Assembly: GCA_033065855.1 (NCBI GenBank)
Contig: JAVXUO010001744.1
Coordinates: forward strand, 167,571 to 231,570
Origin: Escallonia rubra
Lineage: Eukaryota > Streptophyta > Magnoliopsida > Escalloniales > Escalloniaceae
Length of the DNA stretch: 64,000 bases
Direction of reading: 5' to 3'
A program made the position numbers and the translations under genes. Under the pieces are notes generated by a model that worked only from the letters and a program-made list of their open reading frames with translations, did not search any database and was not told the origin of the DNA. This document shows positions 55,797 through 64,000 of the stretch, piece by piece (within the stretch, counting starts at the first letter, position 1; each line of letters begins with the position of its first letter).

Positions 55797-57189
55797 AGTC
55801 CTCCATGTAACCGTAAATTATGGTGGCTAAATATATTACTCCCTGACTTGCAAATAATGACGCTAAAAAAGTGTTATTAAGAATTATCGCTAAGATCGCG
55901 ACGATTAATGTGAGGATTTGTAGGCTATTCCTATTACCGGAGTCGCATGCAAAATCTTTCATTATGAACTATCTCGAAAGTGAACAGTTTGAGTTTTCTT
56001 TGAGTCAAACTACGAGGACCCTATTGATTTGCTCGCGAAGTGGATACTTTTTAACCAATTTTGAAAGGTGACTTGGCACGATACGCTTGAGCTGGCCGCT
56101 GTGCCGGTACATGACATTTAAAAGTTTGTTACGAAGTTTTTTCACCTGGTCAAGAGAAAAAGGTCAATGTGGATAGATTTTCTTCGGATGAGTCGACAAT
56201 TATTAGTTTGTTTAGTTACCTGTTGATGACGATTTATGCTGCAAGTTTCTTGGGCTATAAGATCACAATGTATGCAACAAAGAGATTGGCGGCTTTTGCC
56301 AAAGAATCGTTACATGTGTTGGTAAGGTTTGTTAACTTTTCGTTGAGAAAATATGTACCTCCTGGAGCCAAAAACCGTACGTGTTGTTTGCGCGCAGGTA
56401 CACGTGAATGTGTGTAAGTAGAAAAATTAAGACGCAAACCTTGGTAAACAAGGTTCTATGTAATGTGCTTAGGAAGGATGAAGATACCTGTTAAATCAGG
56501 TGGATTTTTTTGACCAAATTGGTGCAAGTTGTAACATCCTTAAAAATGACATATGCAAAAATGTCATGACACTTCAAAGCAGATTTTATGCGTTTGGATC
56601 CGAGAGATCGTCGGTGTTTTGCCAATACCGCGTGTAATGATGGTGTTGCTCTCGGCCGATGTTGTGTGCTTTGCGAGAAGCGATCGTGGCGAAATTTTTT
56701 TGGCTCTTCACTGAGTTGAATGAATCTTTCTCTTACTCCTTATGTAGCGATAATTAATGGTCACTGAATGTCTTTACTGACTTTTATGTAACTACAAAAA
56801 TGCTTTAGCAGAAAAGTCAGTAGAAATATTTAGCGACTACTGATTGTCGCTATATACGGGGTTGGAGGAAGATTCCTACAACTCAGGTAACAGCAAAAAA
56901 TTGTTCGATCGCGGCCGCTTGCAATGAGTAACTTACGATGGTGGTGATACTTTGGAGGAGTACTAGGAGCACGGTGTCTTTGCTCCGTGGTTGTTGTAGT
57001 CATGCAATAATCAGGGTGTTCTTCACCGAAGATTTTTACTTTTGGATAGTCTAGTTCCCAAACATTTGTTGTTGAAATCTTTATGGTCCTCTTTAGGTAC
57101 ACTCCAGGTGTTTTGTAATGGACTAGTACGTTAGCGAGCTATACTAGTACATGTTCTATATGTTTGTTATGAATAATGAAGGTCCATAA
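55797..57189. other. Intergenic, possibly an old CACTA-type remnant
   Basis: Phrases of the type TAGCGA(C/T)..A..TCGCTA occur near 55880 (TTATCGCTAAGATCGCGACG) and in inverted arrangement near 56745-56860 (TGTAGCGATAATTAATGG, GCGACTACTGATTGTCGC), as in CACTA subterminal repeats. CACTA termini and a 3-bp duplication were not found. The minus-strand frame 56830-57102 is unassigned. Confidence 0.3.
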
Positions 57190-57493
57190 TTAGGAGTGAG
57201 CATTTAAACCGTTCAAATCGATCTAACCGATCAAAGTGAACTGACCACTCCGGCTGATTATGAACCAACTAGAATGACAATTGATTTTTATTTGTTTTCT
57301 TCAAACTTAATATGCGGTTTGATCTATTTGGTTTGGCCCAAACCGCTCAATTCGACCAAACCTATATGTTCGATCAATCCAATTCATTGAAATTGAACCG
57401 CTGAAAACCAAACGATTTTTTGAACCAATGGTAGTCGGTTCGATTTCATATTCAGTCTCCATATTGAATGAAGCGAACCGCGCTCACCCTTAA
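57190..57493. mobile_element. hAT-like MITE, ~300 bp
   Basis: Ends TTAGGAGTGAGC and GCTCACCCTTAA are inverted repeats with two mismatches. The interior is rich in (C)CGAAC/GGTTCG and AACCG motifs repeated in both orientations, typical of plant hAT MITEs. An 8-bp duplication is no longer recognisable. Confidence 0.6.
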
Positions 57494-57880
57494 TCGTACT
57501 TTGACATAGCGATCCCACAATACCAATAAAAATTGTTGTTTCATCAAAATGAAATGTCATGATACTTTGAATATAAGGCAGGACAAAAGTTATGGAAGAA
57601 AAGGGATAAAAAAAAATAATAAAACTGTGATATTAACATTTATAAATAGCATTTGTATGCAACATAGCTTCACTTCCAACCATAAGTTAGTGGCAAAATT
57701 AACTCATGAGCTATTTTTTTATATCAGCAATCAAGCCACATTATGGGAAAACAACCAGTCATACTCCCATGTAAGCATGCTGTCAGAAAGTTGCATTTTG
57801 GAAGTGCATGTTCACATCTACTCGTGAAACTGAAATGATCATGGCACTATCAAGTAGGAACCCTTTAATAGTTAAAATGA
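57494..57880. other. Intergenic
   Basis: AT-rich, no gene seen; the frame at 57549-57827 looks random. Confidence 0.4.
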
Positions 57881-58085
57881 GATTAGGATCCCCTGATGGA
57901 TGTGATGGTTACAGCAGGGTGCTGTGATGGATGTGCTGAGAGAGAGGGGGCTATGGTTACTCAGCCCCCTCTCTCTTCCCTCTCTCTCCTCCCTCTCTCT
58001 CAGCACATCCATAACAGCACCTCTTGCTGTAACCATGGGTTATAGCAGGACTGTAACCATGGATTACAGCAGGGGATCCTAATCC
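57881..58085. mobile_element. 205-bp foldback MITE with 10-bp target duplication
   Basis: Ends GATTAGGATCCCCTG and CAGGGGATCCTAATC are perfect inverted repeats; GTTAAAATGA is duplicated exactly at 57871-57880 and 58086-58095. Inside, GGATGTGCTGAGAGAGAGGG pairs with its complement, so almost the entire element folds into one hairpin. Internal ACAGCACCTCTTGCTGTAAC relates it to the MITE at 48568. Confidence 0.92.
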
Positions 58086-58095
58086 GTTAAAATGA

Positions 58096-59914
58096 TACTG
58101 TTGTACAAGATAAGGAAAAAGAGTTGCTTTGAATGACCATTCAAACACCTTTTGTGTTTATTTAAACTTCTTTGAATTTTATTCGCCGCTAAACTCAAAT
58201 ATTATCGCAACACATGTTTTTTCGCAACGAATATGCTTGATGGCTATGTGGATAATAAAAGTCATATTAAAGTAGATTCACCACTATTTTTTAATCTCTT
58301 TTGGTCATCGAGGTGACACATTTTAGTGAACCTAGGATAAAAGGTAATACTTAGAATGAAGGAAAAAATTGCTAATGACTCCTACCATACACAATATGCA
58401 ATTTTGACCGATTCATTATAAGCCCCCCTTAGTTAAAGAAATATTGTTCCTCAACCGGAACTGTTGCAGAATCGATGAGATAACATCAATATTGTTATTT
58501 TCTTATTAAATTTTAGGTTATTGTCCCTTGAAGTCTTTCGACCCTTGTCTTTCCCACACTCTATCAAACCACCCAAACACTACCATTCAAGTCATACTCC
58601 ACCATAACGACCTAAAGATCCCGCCGCTACCACGTAAATCAATGATTATATCCCCTAAAGTAGTTTAGCGGTTCAAATTGGGGTTGAAATCCAAATTAGG
58701 TTTTTCAAAATCAAACAAAAAAAGAAAAAAGAAAAACAACATCAATAAAGGAGACGCGACCACTAGCGATGGATACTGATGTGACGAGATCAGCAGAGGA
58801 CATGCAATGTGTGTCTCTCTTTGTGTAGGGTTAGGGGTGGGAGGGGGGAGGATATGTGTGTGGCGGTGGGGCATAGGGGTGGCACACTGCTGTCGACGAT
58901 GAGATCGACAAATGAGGCATGGTGTATAGGTGGGTCTCTGTGTGTGGTGGTCGGATATGGGGATGGGGATGGGGATGGGGAGGGAGGGATACAACTGCAG
59001 GGTACGCATGTGTCTGTTTAGTGATGAGGATGGGGGGTGACAGTGTGTGTGCGTGTGTGGTGGTGAGTGATGGAGGATGAGAATGCTCTGTGTGTTTGTG
59101 TGTGTGTGGTCATGACTCGCGAAGGATGGGGGGATGAGAGCTACAACATGTGTGTGGTGGGTGGGTGGTGGTGGATGGAGTTGGCCCTGCACGAGTAAGG
59201 GTAGTTGACGAGAGCGAAAGTGAACAAAGAGGCAAAGTTGTCAATTGAAAAACATATCTGTCAGTGAGTGTACGTGTTTTTCACGTACGGTATACTTGGA
59301 TGGATCCCTTTTAGAGAGCGGTATTTCATCAATTATGGAGAGCTTTAAGCACATCATTTTGAAGTGCTGAAAATGAAATCGCAAATCGTGTATAGTAAAA
59401 AAAATGTCATTAGCTATTTATTTTTTCCCCAATTAAAGCACATGAAAAGGGTAACTTATATCTACTCGTAACAAAATTAAGACAGTGAAGTGCTTCCAAT
59501 GAACGAAAAGTTGGTCTAAAAAAAAGTCAAAAGTAGTATCGATTTTTATCATTTCCTGGCCTCACTAAGTCCCACTTCATTGTTTAGTGGTACTAATCCA
59601 ATCATTAGCCCTTTAAGATCCACCTGTCAGCAATAATGATTTGTTACCAAAAATATGAAAACGTGAACCACAAGTGCGACCTTCGTGGATTATGAGGTAA
59701 CGGCAATCAGCATTTAATGTAACAGTTAATATCAATTTAGGATTGATTACGAGGTGTGAACACCGTAATTCAGCTGTCAGTACAACGACATATGTAGCAG
59801 TAATTCTAAAAAATCTGGAAACTGACTGAGCTGGATAATCGAGGCACACGTGGCCACCGCGTATTGGTTGGTAGGGCACCTAAAAAGGGAAATTATAAAG
59901 AATTTTTTCCTTAA
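58096..59914. other. Intergenic with GT/GGGGAT low-complexity tract
   Basis: The section 58800-59170 is (GT)n and (GGGGAT)n-rich and gives a 175-codon minus-strand frame of histidine/proline/threonine simple sequence that I do not regard as a gene. No other content recognised. Confidence 0.5.
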
Positions 59915-60201
59915 ATAATATTATTTTAAAACTTAATTATCAATCTACTCTATTTTAAAACTTATTTACCCGCATACTACACTTTTGAAAATCGATGTTT
60001 TAAACAACGATTTTTACTTGATTTCTACTTTAAAATAAAAATCGATATTTGAAACCACGACTTTAAAGTAAAAATCGCTGTTTGAAACAGCGATTTCTAA
60101 TTTAAAGTCGTTGTTTCAAATAGCAATTTTCAAAAGTGTAGTATGCGGGTAAATAAATTTTAAAATAGAGTGTTAGTAATTAAGTTTTAAAACAGTATTA
60201 T
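59915..60201. mobile_element. AT-rich foldback MITE upstream of the DUF1677 gene
   Basis: Arms of about 95 bases: left TTTTAAAACTTAATTA...CTATTTTAAAACTTATTTACCC then GCATACTACACTTTTGAAAA; the right half is the complement. The centre has further nested complementarity (AAATCGCTGTTTGAAACAGCGATTT). No clear target duplication. Confidence 0.7.
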
Positions 60202-60364
60202 CTAGAAAAAAAAACTCAAATTATAAGAAAAGAGCGATAAGATTTGGTAAGAAAAATCAGCAAATCGGAGAGAAATGGTGAGCTGGTAATCCCATAATAA
60301 AAGGCTCACAATCAAAACTGACAGCTTTCATTGGGTGATGTGGCCGCCATTAGTCCACCCTCCA

Positions 60365-60805
60365 ACCCGCCAATCATTGACACCCCACCGCCTACATAAA
60401 CCCAAGGTCCCTTTATCCCCTTCCTCCCCACCCGGCTCTCTTCCTCTCTCCCCAAAAAAGGAATTTTTTGCAAAAAGGGAAGTTTGTGTGATTGATGAAG
60501 TGTAATTGGGTTTGTTTTGAATGTCTGAGATTGGAGGAAGAAAAGGGCTGCTCTGATTCTCTGTCTTTGTTGTGAAATGTCTTTGATGTTCAAATTTTTC
60601 GTTCCGGAAGAGATTGAAGAAGGAGATTGGGAGAAAGAGCGATAAAGTAGAAGAACTCCGGCACGGGAGCGTAGGAATCCTTGGATTGGTTTCGTTCTGC
60701 TTCTTTTGCAGGTAATTTGAATTGGTTTTGAATTGTTTTTATTGCGGCTTGAATTTTATTAGATGGTGTTATTACTGATTTCGTTTGTTGATGTGTTTTT
60801 TGCAG
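60365..60805 (+). promoter_or_regulatory. Putative promoter and leader of the DUF1677 gene, with 5'UTR intron
   Basis: CCAAT at 60370 and a TATA-like TACATAAAC at about 60393 precede a CT-rich stretch (60417-60455) that is a plausible start region. A leader intron is suggested at 60712-60805: donor CAG|GTAATTTG, acceptor TTTTTTGCAG directly before ATTTGCGAAG and the ATG at 60816. These are sequence-pattern inferences. Confidence 0.5.
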
Positions 60806-60815
60806 ATTTGCGAAG

Positions 60816-61307
60816 ATGTCGGCGACTGTGGTGAGCGAAGCAATGGTGATGACGGCTTCGGAATCGCAACCGAAGCCGAACGGCGACGTCCAGTTCGTGA
60901 AATGCGACTGCTGCGGGTTGACGGAGGAGTGCACGGCGGCGTACATAGACAACGTCCGCGAGCGGTTCAACGGGCGGTGGATCTGCGGGCTGTGCGGCGA
61001 GGCGGTGAAGGACGAGATCGTGCGGTGCGAGAGGCTGGTGAGCACGGAGGAGGCGGTGAACCGGCACATGAGTTTCTGCCGCAAGTTCAATTCCGCCGGT
61101 CCCCCGCCGAATCCGGCCGTGCATTTGATATCCGCGATGAGGCAGATCCCGTGGCGGAGTGCAAACTCGCCGAGATCGATGCCGAGCAGCCCCACCAAGA
61201 CATCAACGATGAGAGGCTCTCAATTGGGCCTGTCCGACAGCTGTATCCCGAGCTTATCGCTGGTTGATTCGTCGCCGTATCGCGGCGTGGAAGAAGGTAG
61301 TAAATGA
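60816..61307 (+). CDS. DUF1677 family protein
   Basis: 163-residue protein of a plant-specific family of unknown biochemical function. After a variable N-terminus (MSATVVSEAMVMTASESQPK) the conserved core runs from about residue 25 to 90: VKCDCCGLTEECTAAYI, VRERFNGRWICGLCGEAVKD and RHMSFCRKF, with CxxC pairs (CDCC, CGLC) that look like a metal-binding module. The C-terminal part is serine/proline-rich, ending in SPYRGVEEGSK before TGA 61305. ATG 60816 is the first after a good acceptor site. GC content rises sharply across the reading frame compared with its surroundings, as expected for a real coding region. Long antisense frames here are shadows. It appears intact. Confidence 0.93.
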   Translation: MSATVVSEAMVMTASESQPKPNGDVQFVKCDCCGLTEECTAAYIDNVRERFNGRWICGLCGEAVKDEIVRCERLVSTEEAVNRHMSFCRKFNSAGPPPNPAVHLISAMRQIPWRSANSPRSMPSSPTKTSTMRGSQLGLSDSCIPSLSLVDSSPYRGVEEGSK

Positions 61308-61980
61308 ATTGGTAGGACAATCTGGGCAATGTAAAGTTCCATAATTTCTCTTCTTGCAGATAAATAATTTAGATTCTTCAATTAGTTGAGAAAAGTCTAG
61401 TGGTAACTCTATTTTTGGCGAATGGAATACAGTTCTTTTTCAATTAGGAGCATGAAATTCGTTTTAGGCTAGACAAGATTAGCCCAACTTTTCTATGCCG
61501 ATTTGGCACAACACTCTGATCCCATTTCGCTTGCTGCGCTACGGGAATCGCTTTTGCTTTCCTCGATCGAGAATTACGATCTTTGGCTCTGGAATCTCCT
61601 AGGCATGCAATTGGGTCTTCGAGAAGAAGTGGGTAGCTTGATGAATTTGACAAACTTTGTTGTGGGTGTAGTTGCATAATTGCAGTTTGCGCGTTACATG
61701 ATTAGCAATGATTGTGCGCTAGCAGGAAATTACACAAGAGTCTCCTTTTTGTGCGTGGACCCAATAATTGTTGCCTGATTCCTTCCGAAGACAGCAATGT
61801 GGGCAAGCATGCCACTCTTGTCGTCTGGTAGCCAAACCACCTAAATTTCATGGGTGAATTGGTGGTGGCTTGTGAACTCCCCCATCTGCTCAAATCCCAT
61901 CGCAAAACCTCCATTTCGTGAATGTCCCATGGTTGGTGACATGCGAAAATTCAGCAAAGCAGCTCTCTTTGGATCGGATT
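61308..61980. other. 3' flank of DUF1677 gene
   Basis: Probable 3'UTR followed by intergenic DNA. Minus-strand frames at 61444-61914 match nothing I know. Confidence 0.4.
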
Positions 61981-62235
61981 GGATTGGATTGTTTGTCACC
62001 AAGGTTGAAATATTATTGGGTTTTCCATAGTCTCCGTCTCAATAGTTGCACAGTGCATCATGTTTTACTAGTACTTGACGCGGGCAAGAATTCCCCTCTT
62101 GCGCGTTTGTTGCTCAAGAATGGATTGGATTGTTTGTCACCGAGGTTGAAATATTATTGGGTTGCCCATAGTCTCCGTCTCAATCGTTGTACAATGCATT
62201 ATATCTTACTAGTACTTGACGCGGGCAAGAATTTT
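61981..62235. repeat. Tandem duplication, 141-bp period
   Basis: GGATTGGATTGTTTGTCACC starts at 61981 and again at 62122. Both copies continue with GGTTGAAATATTATTGGGTT, CATAGTCTCCGTCTCAAT and TACTAGTACTTGACGCGGGC; the second ends at about 62235. Confidence 0.93.
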
Positions 62236-62598
62236 TTGATATTGTTAAACTCGCATATTTTTCTGAAAGAATGATAGATTAGGTATTATATAAGACCGTT
62301 GAACTTGCTGTAAAAAAAGTTACGTCTCTTTTAATCACTAATTCTATAACATTAGCGCTCCATATCCATCGGTTTTGAAAGAATAGAAGTAATGAGAACG
62401 AAGCACCGTGTAATATATTATCCCCTATCAGAAAAATTGTGAAACACGCCTTGGCATTGGCCTCTAGCTTTGGCTGGTACGTGACTGGGAGCAATGAATG
62501 TGTCCATGTGTGGAAATCCTAACAGATGTATTGTTAGGCCCAAACACCTGACAGCAATGTACTGTTCTGCTTTGGGTCTTCAATGGAGACGCTTCTGG
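62236..62598. other. Intergenic
   Basis: No gene or structure seen. Confidence 0.4.
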
Positions 62599-62656
62599 AG
62601 AGAGAGAGAGAGAGAGGGGGGGGGGGGGGGGGGGGGGAGGGGAAGGGGGGAGATTG
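62599..62656. repeat. (GA)n and poly-G tract
   Basis: About nine GA dinucleotides followed by an almost pure G run, then AGGGGAAGGGGGGA. Such runs are prone to length error in assemblies. Confidence 0.95.
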
Positions 62657-62712
62657 GCCATAAATTTACGAAGTGGGTCACGGCTTCTTCTCACGACTGA
62701 CAGCCTGAGTCG

Positions 62713-62769
62713 CTGCCAGTTTGGATATATGTGGCCGACTCAGTCGTCCACATATATCCAAACTGGCAG
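62713..62769. repeat. 57-bp near-perfect palindrome
   Basis: CTGCCAGTTTGGATATATGT-GG (62713-62734) is followed after 13 bases by its exact complement (62748-62769). The 13-base centre contains CGACTCAGTCG, itself a palindrome about one base, so the whole unit pairs with a single C/T mismatch. Confidence 0.95.
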
Positions 62770-63339
62770 ATCATGGTCTTGGTGCTGACTGCTGTGCACC
62801 CTGACAATCAAATCACATTCAAATGGCTTAAATAAATCACACCAGTGCCACCTTATAGTAGTCCAAACAACTTTCGGGTATCAGTGAGCTGCAAATTTAA
62901 CTGTCAGACTTGGAATTGAAACAGGAATAAGCGTGTTTATGATCTCCTCTGCATAATCTAAAGCACGGTACAACACCGCTGCTGTAACTATGGTTACAGT
63001 TACGGCAGAAGACCCAAATTCCTGAAGCACAATCATAGGGTGGAGGAAATCAGCTCCATGGCGGCATACCATCTTTTTACGACCTTTGTTATTTAAGCAC
63101 TAGATTTCATGAACACAATATTATACGCGTAGCAAGAAGAAATCAACTAGTAGAAGTGAGAATTTTGACAAAGTTTTGCGTGATGTCGTCAGGTCATATT
63201 TCTCAATTGATCGATTCTTGTCTAACGCAATGACAAACGACAGTTGATTACAAACAATGATGCTCTCATCCCTAATTAAATATAATATGAAAATCTATGT
63301 TTTACAATTTAATGCCTGTACAACTTTTAAAGTGCATTG
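62770..63339. other. Intergenic with one unassigned short minus-strand frame
   Basis: A 63-codon minus-strand frame (63072-62881, with PMIVLQEFGSS and ALDYAEEII) reads like ordinary protein but matches nothing I can name, and no partner exons are visible. Confidence 0.25.
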
Positions 63340-63344
63340 CTAGT

Positions 63345-63693
63345 TGTTGAGAGATAAAAATCTCACATCGATAAATAATAAATAATGCTTCAATAGATAA
63401 GTCTTGCAGGTCTCTCTCCCTCTATAGCCATTTGATTTTGAGTTGGATTCTTTTATGTGATATCAGAGTGGGTCGATTTACGCTCAAATAATCAAGCGGT
63501 AATTCATTTACTATTACTTGGTCCATTTCTCCACGTGCTAAGCTCACTCAAAAATTAGTCGGGCCACAGGTGAGGAGACATGTGGAAAGATACAAATTTC
63601 AAATCGGGTAAATAAATTATTATACTTCAATAAATAAGCCGTATAAACCTCTCTTCTCTCACATCCGATAGATGCTTTCACAATAATACTTTC
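63345..63693 (+). mobile_element. TRIM-like miniature LTR retroelement
   Basis: Two related ~113-bp repeats: 63345-63457 (TGTTGAGAGATAAAAATCTC, then ACATCGATAAATAA) and 63581-63693 (TGTGGAAAGATACAAATTTC, then AAATCGGGTAAATAA). TGATATCAGAGTGGG directly after the first repeat resembles the tRNA-Met primer-binding site TGGTATCAGAGC, and purine-rich AGGTGAGGAGACA precedes the second. CTAGT lies on both outer sides (63340-63344 and 63694-63698), as for a 5-bp target duplication. The interior is about 120 bases with no coding. The repeats have diverged, so it is old. Confidence 0.65.
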
Positions 63694-63698
63694 CTAGT

Positions 63699-64000
63699 TT
63701 ATGTAATATAAATGTGCTTACAACATGATTAAGACTAGCTGAGTAGTAGTTGTTTAATGGAATAGGTAAACAAACTTCTGGAGCAAAGGGAAGACGAGCT
63801 AAACAATTGTGTTAACAGTAATCATTATTTCATTTTTGTAATTCTAAATTCTGTGTCAAGCCAAGCTGGCGAGAATATCCACCTTGTAGTCAAATTGGAT
63901 TTGTTGATCCTCTCGGAATAAACTCTAAATTCGCTGTCATCTATCAAGACGCAAGGTTCAATGAATTTTTGTCCTAAATAATGCAATTTTAATACTTAAT
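63699..64000. other. Window end, no feature seen
   Basis: AT-rich intergenic sequence without recognisable genes or repeats. Confidence 0.4.

Noticed and set aside
58665-59192. 175-codon minus-strand frame rich in His, Pro and Thr
   Set aside because: It translates (GT)n and (GGGGAT)n simple sequence and has no family resemblance.
60590-61198. 202-codon open frame on the minus strand over the DUF1677 gene
   Set aside because: Antisense shadow of a GC-rich coding region; the plus-strand frame has the recognisable DUF1677 cysteine motifs and proper start context.
62881-63072. 63-codon minus-strand frame of ordinary composition
   Set aside because: Attractive amino-acid sequence but no recognised family, no splice partners and no promoter; kept only as a note in the intergenic entry.
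1-64000. tRNA genes, rRNA and CRISPR arrays
   Set aside because: I looked for T-loop-like GGTTCGA..CC sequences and regularly spaced short repeats and found none with a supporting structure; CRISPR is not expected in a plant nuclear genome.

Overview
This is nuclear DNA of a flowering plant, almost certainly a dicot. The evidence is a CC-type NLR resistance gene, a cluster of EXO70 exocyst genes, a DUF1677 gene with a 5'UTR intron, and many plant DNA transposons (Mutator-like, hAT, foldback MITEs, a TRIM). I cannot name the species. The window is gene-poor and AT-rich, and most recognisable genes are broken copies or fragments.

Layout. 1-2.2 kb: 3' part of an NLR gene. 2.2-10 kb: a 0.7-kb tandem duplication, a decayed copia gag, and a Mutator-like element (8149-9871, exact 9-bp target duplication) that has captured a piece of a TPLATE gene. 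10.6-12.5 kb: an EXO70 pseudogene joined to the start of a CCR4-like kinase. 13.3 kb: an orphan GASA exon. 15.7-21.1 kb: a large Mutator-like element with a broken FAR1-type transposase (+) and a convergent Ulp1-like protease remnant (-). 21.1-31.3 kb: an orphan NLR N-terminus, nested transposons, two wrecked EXO70 copies fused to copia gag debris and tandemly duplicated, then the best EXO70 copy (27451-29274) followed directly by a CCR4-like kinase domain that lacks part of its activation segment. The 23.1-30.7 kb part of this block is bracketed by an inverted duplication; one arm holds a MITE whose empty site survives in the other arm. 32.1-33.3 kb: an RPA70-like pseudogene (-) with splice sites intact. 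35-44 kb: AT-rich, diverged repeats of about 0.7 kb, with one peroxidase exon remnant. 45.3-50.7 kb: two tandem EXO70 genes of a second subfamily, one with an internal 48-residue duplication and a frameshifted C-terminus, one with an amber codon. 50.7-60 kb: intergenic DNA with MITEs. 60.8-61.3 kb: an apparently intact DUF1677 gene. 61.3-64 kb: small repeats, a long palindrome and a TRIM-like retroelement.

The common thread is an NLR/EXO70 neighbourhood being copied, broken and recombined by transposons. EXO70 proteins are exocyst subunits acting in secretion and immunity, and in cereals EXO70 domains occur fused inside NLRs. The EXO70-kinase junction present in two separate copies is the feature I find most worth testing as a possibly undescribed gene architecture.
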